From Oscillospiraceae bacterium (GTDB lineage Bacteria > Bacillota > Clostridia > Oscillospirales > Ruminococcaceae), in contig JAFSEU010000003.1 in NCBI GenBank assembly GCA_017435565.1, positions 1-64,000 on the forward strand: DNA of 64,000 nucleotides, read 5' to 3'. Position 1 is the first letter of the stretch. Each line of letters begins with the position of its first letter. The notes below the pieces were generated by a model. It was given only the letters and a program-made list of their open reading frames with translations. It did not search any database and was not told the origin of the DNA. Shown here piece by piece: positions 50,988 to 61,523 of this stretch. The position numbers and the translations under genes were made by a program.

Positions 50988-51029
50988 AATCACACCGTAC
51001 AGCTCATTCCGTGCGGTGTGATTCTTTAT
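50988..51029 (+). terminator. Terminator of the ECF/ABC operon
   Basis: AATCACACCG pairs with CGGTGTGATT around a 16-base loop, then CTTTAT. Confidence 0.7.
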
Positions 51030-51162
51030 GCACACAACACAAATGAGACAGTTCGCACTAGCAGTCCGATTGTCCACTCCTCCAAACTTTCTGAAAAAGG
51101 CCCCTCAAAACACCTCTCCCAGTTCCCTATAAGTAGAGGGACATGATTTTTGTACTGCGGAC

Positions 51163-51191
51163 TTGACAAAATTCGACAAATATGCTATGAT
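51163..51191 (+). promoter_or_regulatory. Promoter of the mobilizable element
   Basis: TTGACA (51163-51168), 17 bases, TATGAT (51186-51191). Confidence 0.8.
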
Positions 51192-51249
51192 AATTATAGA
51201 AGGGATTATCCCACATATTTCATAACGCATATTCTTTATATTGAGTCAC

Positions 51250-51326
51250 AAGGCTCGTACATATCATACTCTTCGCTAGGCACAGATTACTGTGTCTGGT
51301 TTGGTGTGATATGTACGAGCCTTTTT
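51250..51326 (+). terminator. Long-armed attenuator in the element's leader
   Basis: AAGGCTCGTACATATCA (51250-51266) pairs perfectly with TGATATGTACGAGCCTT (51307-51323), followed by T's. A small inner hairpin (CACAG...CTGTG) sits in the loop. It lies between the promoter and the first gene over 400 bases downstream. Confidence 0.75.
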
Positions 51327-51738
51327 GTTTCGGCATCTTGACAATTGAATACCGATACACCAAGTACGTTATTTCTGATGGTGGGGTGATGAGCTGTACC
51401 AGCCACATGCGAAATCCGCCAAGACCTCGAAGGAGTGAGCGATACGATTATCTCAGACCTGCACTTAGCAAATGCAGTTGGCGATGAAAGTCAGAAATGG
51501 ATACTTACGTTCAGCCACAGTCCGAGCGTGATAAAACCGTCGCAGGCAATGGGAACGTGCAGGAAGTGTTCTGCATCAGACACTTTATGAGTCCGATACG
51601 CTGTCGGACGCTTGGTGAATCGCCCGAATCAGAACAGAAGCAAGCGGAGGTGAAGTCTATGCTGTGATGCGATTGATGTTCGAAGTTCGGGGAGATGATC
51701 GTGCGAGAGGGTTTATGAGAAAGAAAGGACGTGATAAC
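51327..51738 (+). other. Untranslated leader of the element
   Basis: 412 bases with no gene that I can support, more GC-rich than usual intergenic DNA and with several short inverted repeats (for example TGCATTTGCT near 51465). It may be a structured regulatory RNA or hold replication or transfer sites; I recognise no known RNA family. Confidence 0.4.
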
Positions 51739-52881
51739 ATGAAAAAACTCGAAACAAAATCCTGCGAAGAAATTATGAGTACAGCGTACAAACCGCTTGC
51801 ATACTGCGTTGACGGTTTGCTTACTCAGGGCTTGTATATCCTTGCAGGTGCACCGAAGGTCGGTAAGTCATGGTTGGCACTCGACATCTGTCTTTCGGTT
51901 GCAAAGGGTGAAGATGTGCTGAAGCATCAGACGCACATCGGCACGGCACTCTATCTTTGCCTTGAGGACAGCTACCAGCGCATCCAGAATCGTCTGTATG
52001 AGCTGACCGATGAACCAACGGAGAAACTGTACTTTGCAATTATGTCAGAATCCCTCGGCAATGGATTGGAAACACAGATTGAAACATTCAAATCCCATCA
52101 TCCCGACACAAAGCTGATTGTCATTGACACACTGCAGATGGTGCGTAACGAAAAGGATTGTGGTTACGGTGCAGACTACAAAGAGCTGTCAATCCTCAAA
52201 GCACTTGCAGATAAACTTGCAATTACAATTCTGCTTGTGCATCACACTCGCAAGTGCTATGACAGCGATCCGTTCAATATGATTTCGGGAAGTACAGGAA
52301 TCAGCGGTTGTGTGGATGGCAACATGGTGCTGCTGGAATCCAAACGAGGAAGTCGTGAAGCGACACTGTACTGTGTCGGTCGTGACATTGAAAATCAGGA
52401 GTACAGGGTGCTGTTTCATGAACACAGGTGGACTCCATGCGATGAAATTGTACCGACACCGCCTGACATTTTCTCTTTTGCCATTCATGATTTCATGATG
52501 GAGCAACAGTCATTCATTGGTTCGGCAACAACATTGTGTGACTTACTGTATCAGAAATTCAATCGGAAGTATTACCCGAACCGATTGAGTCGTGATCTGA
52601 TTCAGCACACAGAAGAACTGCAGCGATATGGTGTGCTGTTCAGCTTCAGAAGAAGTCATGGCTGTCGTATACTGGAGCTTGAATATATTGAGTCGGGTGA
52701 CAGTAGTGACGGTAGAATTCTATGGGTGGAGGTCATAGAGTCTACCGGCACCCGAAATTCTGAAAATGTCGATTCTGCGTTGTTTCAGTGCTGTGACGAC
52801 AGCGAAACGGGTGACGGTAACTTTGAAATGGGTGACGGTAACTTTATCGAAACGACTGCATTGCCGTTGAGCGTTTTGTGA
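51739..52881 (+). CDS. AAA (RepA/RecA-like) ATPase of the mobilizable element
   Basis: 380 residues from ATG 51739 (AAAGGA upstream). A RecA-fold ATPase: Walker A GAPKVGKS (about 37-44), Walker B LIVIDTLQM and HHTRK, the pattern of hexameric helicase-type AAA_25 proteins carried by mobilizable elements. The C-terminal 150 residues contain a winged-helix-like part. The last codons include the repeated GDGNF. It probably helps element replication or maintenance. No SD-bearing start exists further upstream. Confidence 0.85.
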   Translation: MKKLETKSCEEIMSTAYKPLAYCVDGLLTQGLYILAGAPKVGKSWLALDICLSVAKGEDVLKHQTHIGTALYLCLEDSYQRIQNRLYELTDEPTEKLYFAIMSESLGNGLETQIETFKSHHPDTKLIVIDTLQMVRNEKDCGYGADYKELSILKALADKLAITILLVHHTRKCYDSDPFNMISGSTGISGCVDGNMVLLESKRGSREATLYCVGRDIENQEYRVLFHEHRWTPCDEIVPTPPDIFSFAIHDFMMEQQSFIGSATTLCDLLYQKFNRKYYPNRLSRDLIQHTEELQRYGVLFSFRRSHGCRILELEYIESGDSSDGRILWVEVIESTGTRNSENVDSALFQCCDDSETGDGNFEMGDGNFIETTALPLSVL

Positions 52882-53137
52882 GCGATTTGTGCCATCGGAA
52901 TCACCGTGGGACAGGTTATCGGGAATCGGCACAGAACGGCACACAAGCGAACGTGGGGCATTTGTGGGCGGATAATGCCCGCAGTTGAAATTTGCGAATC
53001 AGATAGAGGGATGTGCGACTTCGGGAGGGTTCTCTTTTGAGAGCCAGCATCGCATTCGGCAGTCCGCATAGCGGCCCACCGAACGCAGCTGGTCGGGGCG
53101 TACCCCGAACCCCCTACAATAAAAGGAGTGTGATGCC
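52882..53137 (+). other. Gene-free segment, candidate oriT
   Basis: 256 bases of GC-richer DNA with several short inverted repeats (for example CGGGGCGTACCCCG at 53095), directly before the MobC-like gene. In related elements the transfer origin sits here; this is inference from position. Confidence 0.4.
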
Positions 53138-53449
53138 ATGAGAAAGAGAAACGTCACAATCACAATCCGCTGCACCGAGGACGAGCGTCAGCGGATCTAC
53201 AACAAGGCTCGTCAGCACGGATTGACGCTGAGTGACTTCGTACTGCGGTCAGCACTCGGTAAGAAAATCGTCACTGCCGACGGACTTGCAGATGTACTCA
53301 AAGAGCAGAAGTCCATCGTGCGGAATCTCAATCAGATTGCTGTGCTTGGCAACATGGGACGGCTGAATGCTGTCAATCTTGATCGGCTGGTTGAGCAGCA
53401 CGAACGTGCAACATCCGTCCTGTGTGAGATTGCAAAGGCGGTGCACTGA
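53138..53449 (+). CDS. MobC-like relaxosome accessory protein
   Basis: 103 residues. An N-terminal ribbon-helix-helix (VTITIRCTEDERQRIYNKAR, LTLSDFVLRSAL) is followed by a helix with IVRNLNQIAVLGNMGRLNAV, the typical MobC core (NLNQI). Such proteins bind oriT and help the relaxase open the strands. The relaxase gene that should follow is cut short at 53510. SD AAAAGGAG lies in a 17-base block repeated at 54313. Confidence 0.9.
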   Translation: MRKRNVTITIRCTEDERQRIYNKARQHGLTLSDFVLRSALGKKIVTADGLADVLKEQKSIVRNLNQIAVLGNMGRLNAVNLDRLVEQHERATSVLCEIAKAVH

Positions 53450-53465
53450 TTGGAGGGATGTAGCG

Positions 53466-53510
53466 ATGCCGATTATTCATTTCATCAATGGCACGGACTT
53501 TATGTATTAA
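53466..53510 (+). pseudogene. Relaxase gene start, truncated after 14 codons
   Basis: GGAGGGATG precedes ATG 53466, which opens MPIIHFING, the kind of N-terminus found in relaxases of mobilizable elements, then stops at TAA 53508-53510. The reading continues into unrelated AT-rich DNA with a gene on the opposite strand. This looks like the left stump of a relaxase gene replaced by cargo. Confidence 0.55.
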
Positions 53511-53543
53511 AAATGGAACTGTCTTGAAACAGTCCCATAATAG

Positions 53544-53945
53544 TTATAGAATATCGCTTTTTGTGGTGCTGTTCATATGCCCACATTCAGAACATTTCCA
53601 TTTTCCTTGTTTTGTTGAAAAATTCTCTTGAACATTTAAGAAAACATCACATTCATCACAAAACCAAAATACGCTGAAGATCTTTTCAAATCTTGAAATC
53701 GAATATCCACAGTCTTCACATTTCCATTTAGAAGTAAAAAGAAACATTTGCTTTCCTCGACAAGCAGGACAATCCATTTCATATTTAACTTTTGAGTACT
53801 TGCTTGATGAACGATCAATTTTAGAATACTCAAACCCTTCGAAATCAAATTTAGTTTGACAGTAGGGACAAACTACAAATTTTCGATATGTACTAACTTC
53901 AATATCAGCACCACAGTTGGTACAAGTAGTATTCTTCGGAATCAT
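53544..53945 (-). CDS. Hypothetical protein with several zinc-ribbon motifs
   Basis: 133 residues from ATG 53945 (AGGTGAG five bases upstream; a GTG three codons earlier is less likely). Cys pairs occur at CTNCG, CPYCQ, CPACRG, CEDCGY, CDECDV and CSECGH, six CxxC knuckles that would bind two or three zinc ions. The gene is AT-rich and on the opposite strand to the rest of the element, sitting where the relaxase should be, so it is late-acquired cargo. Function unknown. Confidence 0.7.
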   Translation of the reverse strand: MIPKNTTCTNCGADIEVSTYRKFVVCPYCQTKFDFEGFEYSKIDRSSSKYSKVKYEMDCPACRGKQMFLFTSKWKCEDCGYSISRFEKIFSVFWFCDECDVFLNVQENFSTKQGKWKCSECGHMNSTTKSDIL

Positions 53946-54044
53946 TTGTCTCACCTATCTTTCATGATACAGCCGATGACTTTATAAATTCAGTATATCA
54001 CAAGTTGCAATAATTGTCAATGGTCATAAGCAGTTACGTCAAGA

Positions 54045-54248
54045 ATGGAAGCACAAAACACAATTGAAATTGCTCAGGGCGATTGTGATTTCACAGTCGA
54101 TACTCTTGATCTTGTCGCTAGCATTGCAGATGTGGCTTCGATAATTGACGAGTCAGAGGAAGATGAGGACATCGAACGTCACAGCGACAGCAAGGTGCTG
54201 GCAGAAGAAATCCGACGTAAGGAAGCGTTGGGGATGCACATGGGATGA
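54045..54248 (+). CDS. Small acidic protein of the element
   Basis: 67 residues, very acidic (SEEDEDIE), ending EEIRRKEALGMHMG. No family recognised; no clear SD. It may be a separate small gene or the tail of the lost relaxase region, because the upstream frame is closed by TAA only a few codons earlier. Confidence 0.45.
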   Translation: MEAQNTIEIAQGDCDFTVDTLDLVASIADVASIIDESEEDEDIERHSDSKVLAEEIRRKEALGMHMG

Positions 54249-54331
54249 TGCCCATTCAAAAATCGATGAAGGAGGGATCAAAATGAATCACACGAATCAA
54301 ACAGGAATCAGAAAAAGGAGTGTGATGCCGA

Positions 54332-54514
54332 TTGAAGAAAACGAATCTTAAGGCTTATGAATTTCAGAAACGAGAACACAAGGAAAATTCACATTATGTG
54401 AAAATCGAAAACACGATCTACTATGTGCATGATGTGTTCGATGCACAGGCAAAGGAAACCGCCGAGGATAAGCTCAGATATCTCATGGAACGGCAAATGC
54501 AGAAAGTTTCGTAA
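54332..54514 (+). CDS. TnpW-like transposon-encoded small protein
   Basis: 60 residues from a TTG start. AAAAGGAG precedes it in a 17-base block identical to the one before the MobC-like gene. The core YVKIENTIYYVHDVFDAQAK followed by a basic helix fits the TnpW family, whose genes stand before tnpX in Tn4451-like elements. The role is unknown. Confidence 0.7.
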   Translation: MKKTNLKAYEFQKREHKENSHYVKIENTIYYVHDVFDAQAKETAEDKLRYLMERQMQKVS

Positions 54515-54601
54515 AACACTGGACTTGTCGGATCGGTTGTGGTATCCTTGTTGGTAGCACAATCGGTTTGGCATAGTCCGCAAGGACGGAAAGGAAGGTA
54601 A

Positions 54602-56218
<1,617 letters not shown>

Positions 56219-56548
56219 TCCGCACAAAAGAAAAGTGGATAGCATTTCTGCTATCCACTATCCTGAATTAAGTGTTCCCTAATTCAGCCACGAGAAAGCT
56301 GGGCTTTTTCGACAGATTGAAAATATCCGAAATGGATGGTTTTCCTTTTGGTTGCAAAAGGTGGGATTTTTCATTGCCCAGTCGAAAGCCATAGTCGCAT
56401 TGCTTCGCCAAAAGCTCGCACTGCTTCTTGTTTTCGACCTTGTGCGTGCTCCCTTCATCTGCCGCTTCGCAGCGGTCGCACTCCAAGCCCACTCCCTCCT
56501 CCGTCGGTCGTTCGGTTCAAATCCTTGTGTAACAAAAAGAAAAAAACC
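56219..56548. other. Right flank of the element with tRNA-derived repeat
   Basis: 330 bases without a gene. It holds a hairpin AGTGGATAGCA / TGCTATCCACT (56234-56259), copy A of a repeat derived from the 3' end and terminator of the nearby initiator tRNA (56324-56368), and a GC-rich stretch ending in GGTTCAAATCC, itself like a tRNA T loop. Confidence 0.5.
56324..56368. repeat. Direct repeat of tRNA-fMet 3' end, copy A
   Basis: 31 bases identical to 56549-56579, then a further 13-14 bases with small changes (GGTGGGATTT shared). The copy lacks the rest of the tRNA. Confidence 0.85.
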
Positions 56549-56566
56549 ATCCGAAATGGATGGTTT
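56534..56566 (-). terminator. Terminator of the initiator tRNA
   Basis: On the minus strand AACCATCC / GGATGGTT with a short loop, then TTTTTTTCTTTTT. Confidence 0.8.
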
Positions 56567-56572
56567 TCCTTT

Positions 56573-56592
<20 letters not shown>
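56549..56592. repeat. Direct repeat of tRNA-fMet 3' end, copy B
   Basis: The native copy, spanning the tRNA 3' end and its terminator, 225 bases after copy A. Confidence 0.85.
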
Positions 56593-56650
<58 letters not shown>

Positions 56651-56686
56651 TCATATAAATACTTGATTTCTCAAGTCAACGATAAT

Positions 56687-56715
56687 ATTATATCACCAAT
56701 AAACATTTATGTCAA
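56687..56715 (-). promoter_or_regulatory. Promoter of the initiator tRNA
   Basis: On the minus strand TTGACA (56710-56715), 17 bases, TATAAT (56687-56692): consensus. Confidence 0.85.
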
Positions 56716-56937
56716 GAACTTTTTCTCACATTTTTTAGTTTTCTCAATAAACTGTCATTTTATACAAAATCACTAAAAAAATATTTGCTTTTCAGTTGAA
56801 AAGTGCTTTTGAACTTCTTTTTTGGTTACTATATGTATATTGACTGAAATTTGAAAAAATGAAAACGTTATACAAGCGCAAAACGCTGATTTTGACTGAT
56901 TTTCAGAAAAAAGAATGACTTTTGCTGTAAAATATGC

Positions 56938-56943
56938 TATAAT
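56938..56943 (+). promoter_or_regulatory. -10 element of the phosphofructokinase gene
   Basis: TATAAT preceded by ATGC and a TGACTT about 16 bases upstream. The stretch 56716-56930 is AT-rich and otherwise featureless. Confidence 0.55.
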
Positions 56944-56973
56944 CAAGGTAAATATTACATTGAGGTGTGAATG

Positions 56974-58176
56974 ATGAATATAGTTGTTGCTCAGTCGGGC
57001 GGACCTACCTGCGCTATAAATGCGTCGCTTTTGGGCGTGATAAAGCAGGCTCTGAAAACCAAGGAAATTGACGCGATATTCGGTTCCCTGAATGGAATTG
57101 AGGGTGTAATTTCCGACAATCTTGTAAATTTGCGTACAATAGTACGAACCAATGAGGATATTGAAATTTTACGTCAGACGCCTTCAACCGTTCTCGGTTC
57201 GTGCAGATATAAGCTTCCCGATTATTGTGACAACAGTAATGTGTATAAAAAAATTACCGATTGTCTTACAAGACACAGAATCGGTGTGTTTATCTATATC
57301 GGCGGAAACGATTCGATGGATACGGTTATGAAGCTTTCAAAATATTTTAGCGACAACGAAATTGATATCAAGGTAATCGGTGTTCCGAAGACAATTGACA
57401 ACGACCTTTGCTGTACTGACCATACCCCGGGCTTTGGCTCGGCGGCAAAATATGTTGCCACCGCTGTCAGCGAGATTGCAAGCGACAGCTCTGTATACAG
57501 CATAAGCTCGGTCACGATTATTGAAACCATGGGTCGCCACGCAGGTTGGCTGACTGCGTCAGCGAGTGTTTTGCGCGCCAATGGTGATGAGGCACCTCAT
57601 CTGATATACTTGCCCGAGGTTGAGTTTTCCCAGGAAAAATTTATTGAAGATGTAAAAAATGAAATGGCAAAGCACAAGGCCGTTATTGTGTGTGTTTCCG
57701 AAGGTGTTTCGCTGCAGAATTCTGTCGGATACCGTTCGGGAGTCGTTGATAACTTTGGGCATGAGTATCTTTCAGGCGTCGGAAAATACCTTGAAAGTCT
57801 GGTTGCGAAGGAAATCGGCTGCAAGGTGCGTTCGGTCGAGCTTAATGTAATGCAGCGCTGTTCGTCACATATCTGCTCAAAAACAGATATTGACGAAGCC
57901 GAGGAAATCGGTGCAAAGGGTCTTTTGGCAGCTTTAAACGGCGCAACCGGAAAGGTTATGGTGTTCAAGCGTGTGTGCGATGCGCCTTATACGGTTGATG
58001 TTGAATGCGCCGATGTCGATATGGTTGCAAACCGTGAAAAGTTTATGCCGCGAGAATGGATAAACGAGAGGGGAAATAATGTGAGAGATGAAGCTGTAAG
58101 ATATTTTCTTCCTCTCATCAGCGGTGAGCTGAACATTATTATGCAAAACGGAATTCCCAGAAGATTTAAGCTGTAA
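56974..58176 (+). CDS. Pyrophosphate-type 6-phosphofructokinase
   Basis: 400 residues from the second of two adjacent ATGs, better spaced from the GAGGTG SD. It phosphorylates fructose 6-phosphate. The phosphate-donor motif is GGNDS (110-114) and the catalytic loop is PKTIDND with Lys139 and Asp142; these two features mark PPi-using rather than ATP-using enzymes. GFGSAAKYVATAVSEI and ETMGRHAGW complete the fold. PPi-PFK is usual in cellulolytic anaerobes and saves ATP in glycolysis. Own promoter and terminator. Confidence 0.9.
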   Translation: MNIVVAQSGGPTCAINASLLGVIKQALKTKEIDAIFGSLNGIEGVISDNLVNLRTIVRTNEDIEILRQTPSTVLGSCRYKLPDYCDNSNVYKKITDCLTRHRIGVFIYIGGNDSMDTVMKLSKYFSDNEIDIKVIGVPKTIDNDLCCTDHTPGFGSAAKYVATAVSEIASDSSVYSISSVTIIETMGRHAGWLTASASVLRANGDEAPHLIYLPEVEFSQEKFIEDVKNEMAKHKAVIVCVSEGVSLQNSVGYRSGVVDNFGHEYLSGVGKYLESLVAKEIGCKVRSVELNVMQRCSSHICSKTDIDEAEEIGAKGLLAALNGATGKVMVFKRVCDAPYTVDVECADVDMVANREKFMPREWINERGNNVRDEAVRYFLPLISGELNIIMQNGIPRRFKL

Positions 58177-58203
58177 TCTATTCAAAATATTCGTTAAATT
58201 AAA

Positions 58204-58249
58204 AATCCCGAAAATGCTTTTTTACAAGTCATTTTCGGGATTGCTTTTT
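58204..58249. terminator. Bidirectional terminator
   Basis: AATCCCGAAAATG pairs with CATTTTCGGGATT around a 13-base loop, T-runs on both sides; between the phosphofructokinase and pectate lyase genes. Confidence 0.85.
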
Positions 58250-60985
58250 TTAAGATACGGGGAGTGTTGTGATTATTTTCAGCGAAAATCTTGTGATGAT
58301 GGTTGCGTCAATTGAGTTGATAATACCGTCGTTGTTTACATCGCAGCATATCTTTGCACTCTCTGAAAGAGTAATAACCTGCAACGAGGCTCTTGTGACG
58401 ATTGTTGCGTCAATGGAATTGACGATTCCGTCACCGTTTGCATCGCCCCATATGATAGCATCTTCAACTTTTTCCATAGCCATTACTGTATAGTTGATGC
58501 AGGATTTTGACTGTCCGTTACCGCCGAGAGCAACGCTTTCGCCTGCGGCAACCTCAAGCGAATAAACATTGAATGTGACATCATTTGAGCTGACGACTGT
58601 CATATCTGTAAGTGTCCAGTCAGAGAGCCACGAAGGTGTTGTTTCGACTCGGCTATCAATCGCAACATATACCGTGCAGTCCTTGGCTGCATCAAACATA
58701 CAGACAAGTGTTGAAGCTTCAACTGCCTTGGAATCGCACGCTGTTTTTATGAATTCGGCACCGATAAGCTCGTCAGGAAGACTTGTATAGGTAAAGGTTC
58801 TGTCGCCGAAAACAAGTGAGCCGATCGCAAGATTGGATTCGATTGCGATAGTATCCGCACCTGTATGGTCGTAGCGTTCAAGACGCTGAATAATTTCGCC
58901 GTCAATTATCGGGTGAACGGCTTCGATAATCCAGGTCTGTGCAGTTTTTCCATTTCTCTCCCACTGAACCACGTTTGCGCCTTCATCTGTTGAATCGGAA
59001 ACAACGCCCAGGCAGCTTGCGTCAGCTGTTACCTTTGTGGTGATTATATAGGTTCCGTCGCCGTTATCAACAAACTTGAAGGATTGTGCGTCGCAGGCAG
59101 TATCGCCCCAGATTCCGATATTTGTCCCGTTATCGGCACTGCCGTAATAAAGATCGAGAAGATATGTATTGCCATCGCCGGTTTGTGAATAAAGCTTATA
59201 ATAGCCGTCGCCTGCATCCTTAAGACTCCACAAAGAATTATCCTTGTTCAGTGTATTGACTGAAAAAGAGCTTTGCAAAACATTTGAACCATCAGTCGCA
59301 GTACCATCTTCGACAGCAAGATACATACCGCTGTTTGCATTTTTGAATTTATACAGCATTGATGTATCAAGCTCAGCATAGCTTTCTGCGGAAACTTCCA
59401 TGGAAAGGTCGTGATCGAGGCTAATATAAACCATCTGATCAGAAGATGATTTTGCGCCCGAATTTGTCGCTGTATATGCCTTTGTATCGGCGCCCGAAAT
59501 AGATTCATAGCTGTAATTGGTGGTAGGTCTCCACGAGCAATTCTGTGCATAGCCCTGAATTGTCGTTCGGTTGCAGCTTACAAAGGTTGAACCGCTTTCC
59601 GCATAAGAACCGGGGTATGTAACAGTATTCCAGTCGCAGATAACATTACCGCCGTTTTCATAATAGCAGTTTTCGGCATAGATTTTGCAGGCGGTGTGAA
59701 CGGTATATGCCATACTGAATTCGTTGACATAGTTGTTGAGCGAATGGAAATAACCGTATCTCATAAGTCCCGGTGCACGGGTCAAGGTTTCGTCAAAATG
59801 GTTGCCGATAATCGACATACAGGGGAAATTGTTATAATTGTTGTACGAGCTCTCATCATCGGCAGGATATCCTAAGATAAGACCGTATTCGTGCAGTCCG
59901 AACGAGCAGTCAGAAACTGTGCAGTAATCGGCATCATAACAGCAGGCAAGGAATTTGTCCCAGTCTTCAAGCCCTGTTGAGGCGGTGTTGTAATCAGAAT
60001 GTCCCGTAAAGGTACAGTGGTCAACCCAGAGGTTATAGCCCGAACCGAAATATACAACAATTGAGTCATTTCCGTTTGATTCGGAATCGTGCTGCAACTC
60101 AAAGTTTCTGATGATTACGTTATCGCCTGTTCCCTTGCTTGATGATGTGCAGAACTGAACATTATATAATGTGTGCTTTGCATAGCTTCCGATAATGGTT
60201 TTGTTGCTGTGGACGTAGATTCTTCCGTCGGGGCAGTAATATCTTCCCGATGAATCCATCGTTAAGCTTGTCACGCTGATGTTCGCCGTCACAACAATTG
60301 TATAGGGCGTGTCGGAGGTTGCATACTGCTTCAATTCGTCAAAGGTATCAACCATTACAACCTCGCCTAAAAGACCGCCGATATTGCAAGCCTTGATTTG
60401 TCCGTCCATAGTTTTGGCATAACCTGCAAAGCCCTGCAGACCCGCTGTGTTCAGAAGCCACTTCTGTGAAGAATTACCCGAATAGGTTGAAAGCTTTACA
60501 GAACCGCTGTAATTTGCAAGAACATAGTTTGTATCGGCACGGCTTGTTATTTTATAATACAGACCGAAGCCCAATGCGTCGTTTTGTACTGAAGATGCAT
60601 ACCAAAGCTGCGAGCTGCTGTCTGATGCTGCTGAAAGAACACAATCAACAGCTGCACCGGGTGTGCCCGAAACGGTAATTGCCTTGCCGTTTGAAGCGTT
60701 GATGATACGGAAATAATTTCCGTTTGTATCAGAACCGACATATTCAAAATACCAGCTCTGAGATGCGTCGGAGCCTGCTGTTTCAGTCACTATGCTTGTT
60801 CCGCTTGCCGCAATGTTGCTTGCTGCGTCGTAAGTGCCTATATGAACAAGCGATATGGGATATTCATCATATGCAGCAGCGAGAGCTGTTTGGCTGTTGA
60901 AAACGCCGTCATAGTTGCCCAAAAAGCCCATCAGACACATAATTGAAATGAATATACAGAGTAATCTTTTGAAGGGTGATTTCAT
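58250..60985 (-). CDS. Secreted multimodular pectate lyase (PL1) with ricin-type lectin domains and dockerin
   Basis: 911 residues from ATG 60985 (GAGGAAAA upstream). Order: signal peptide (1 to about 37, ending ALAA), a ricin-type beta-trefoil module (about 42-178), a PL1 parallel beta-helix (about 182-495) with LWVDHCTF (about 320) and the RAPG segment (about 402) holding the catalytic Arg, a second ricin-type module (about 545-690), a beta domain (about 700-835), and a type I dockerin (about 847-908) with GDANGDGIVNSID and CDVNNDGIINSID. It cleaves polygalacturonate by elimination at the cell surface or in a cellulosome. Dockerin repeats are well preserved. Confidence 0.93.
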   Translation of the reverse strand: MKSPFKRLLCIFISIMCLMGFLGNYDGVFNSQTALAAAYDEYPISLVHIGTYDAASNIAASGTSIVTETAGSDASQSWYFEYVGSDTNGNYFRIINASNGKAITVSGTPGAAVDCVLSAASDSSSQLWYASSVQNDALGFGLYYKITSRADTNYVLANYSGSVKLSTYSGNSSQKWLLNTAGLQGFAGYAKTMDGQIKACNIGGLLGEVVMVDTFDELKQYATSDTPYTIVVTANISVTSLTMDSSGRYYCPDGRIYVHSNKTIIGSYAKHTLYNVQFCTSSSKGTGDNVIIRNFELQHDSESNGNDSIVVYFGSGYNLWVDHCTFTGHSDYNTASTGLEDWDKFLACCYDADYCTVSDCSFGLHEYGLILGYPADDESSYNNYNNFPCMSIIGNHFDETLTRAPGLMRYGYFHSLNNYVNEFSMAYTVHTACKIYAENCYYENGGNVICDWNTVTYPGSYAESGSTFVSCNRTTIQGYAQNCSWRPTTNYSYESISGADTKAYTATNSGAKSSSDQMVYISLDHDLSMEVSAESYAELDTSMLYKFKNANSGMYLAVEDGTATDGSNVLQSSFSVNTLNKDNSLWSLKDAGDGYYKLYSQTGDGNTYLLDLYYGSADNGTNIGIWGDTACDAQSFKFVDNGDGTYIITTKVTADASCLGVVSDSTDEGANVVQWERNGKTAQTWIIEAVHPIIDGEIIQRLERYDHTGADTIAIESNLAIGSLVFGDRTFTYTSLPDELIGAEFIKTACDSKAVEASTLVCMFDAAKDCTVYVAIDSRVETTPSWLSDWTLTDMTVVSSNDVTFNVYSLEVAAGESVALGGNGQSKSCINYTVMAMEKVEDAIIWGDANGDGIVNSIDATIVTRASLQVITLSESAKICCDVNNDGIINSIDATIITRFSLKIITTLPVS

Positions 60986-61130
60986 TATTTTCCTCGTTTC
61001 CTGCCGCCTTTGCCAAAAAAATACGGCATTATTTATAGTGCTACGGTTAAGTATAACACTCATAAATTTTGCCGTCAATGTCATTTTTGAGCAAAAAAGT
61101 GCAGTAATTTGCTATGTGATAATTTGCAAT

Positions 61131-61499
61131 TCAGATGATTATTTCATTTTTATGTTTGATAATGAATTCAATTAAGCGGTCAGTCAGTGAAGGGGTGAAC
61201 GAATAAAATGAATCGTCGCTTTTTTCATAATCATCGTCATCTCCGTATTTTAGTGCATTAAGGAAATTATCCGCAAAATCCTCGCCTGCAATTCTTTTCA
61301 GTGCACAGGCAAGCTCTTCGGTGTCAGTATCGGAATAACAGTCAAAATATCCGCTGTGACCGCCGCTGTTCATTTCTGCGTCATACCAAAAGCAAAGTAC
61401 AGCATCTTTCTGCAGATTGGTAAGTGTCGAAAAATCTTTATGGCATATATTTTCTATAAAATAATTCCATATTCTGTCTTTGTCGGATATGATATTCAT
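61131..61499 (-). CDS. DUF4375 (DMP19-like) protein
   Basis: 122 residues, acidic. FWYDAEMNSGGHSGYFDCYS followed by a helical segment (ELACALKRIAGEDFADNFLN) is the DUF4375 core. No SD of quality is seen before the ATG, and it follows the cupin gene by 24 bases, so it may be translated from the same transcript. These proteins have no settled function; some lie among immunity genes. Confidence 0.75.
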   Translation of the reverse strand: MNIISDKDRIWNYFIENICHKDFSTLTNLQKDAVLCFWYDAEMNSGGHSGYFDCYSDTDTEELACALKRIAGEDFADNFLNALKYGDDDDYEKSDDSFYSFTPSLTDRLIEFIIKHKNEIII

Positions 61500-61523
61500 A
61501 ATACGCCTCCGAAAATATTGCTT

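Noticed and set aside
52800..52850. Direct repeats of GGGTGACGGTAACTTT near the end of the AAA ATPase gene
   Set aside because: Only two full copies and inside the coding frame (repeating GDGNF); too few for an iteron origin.
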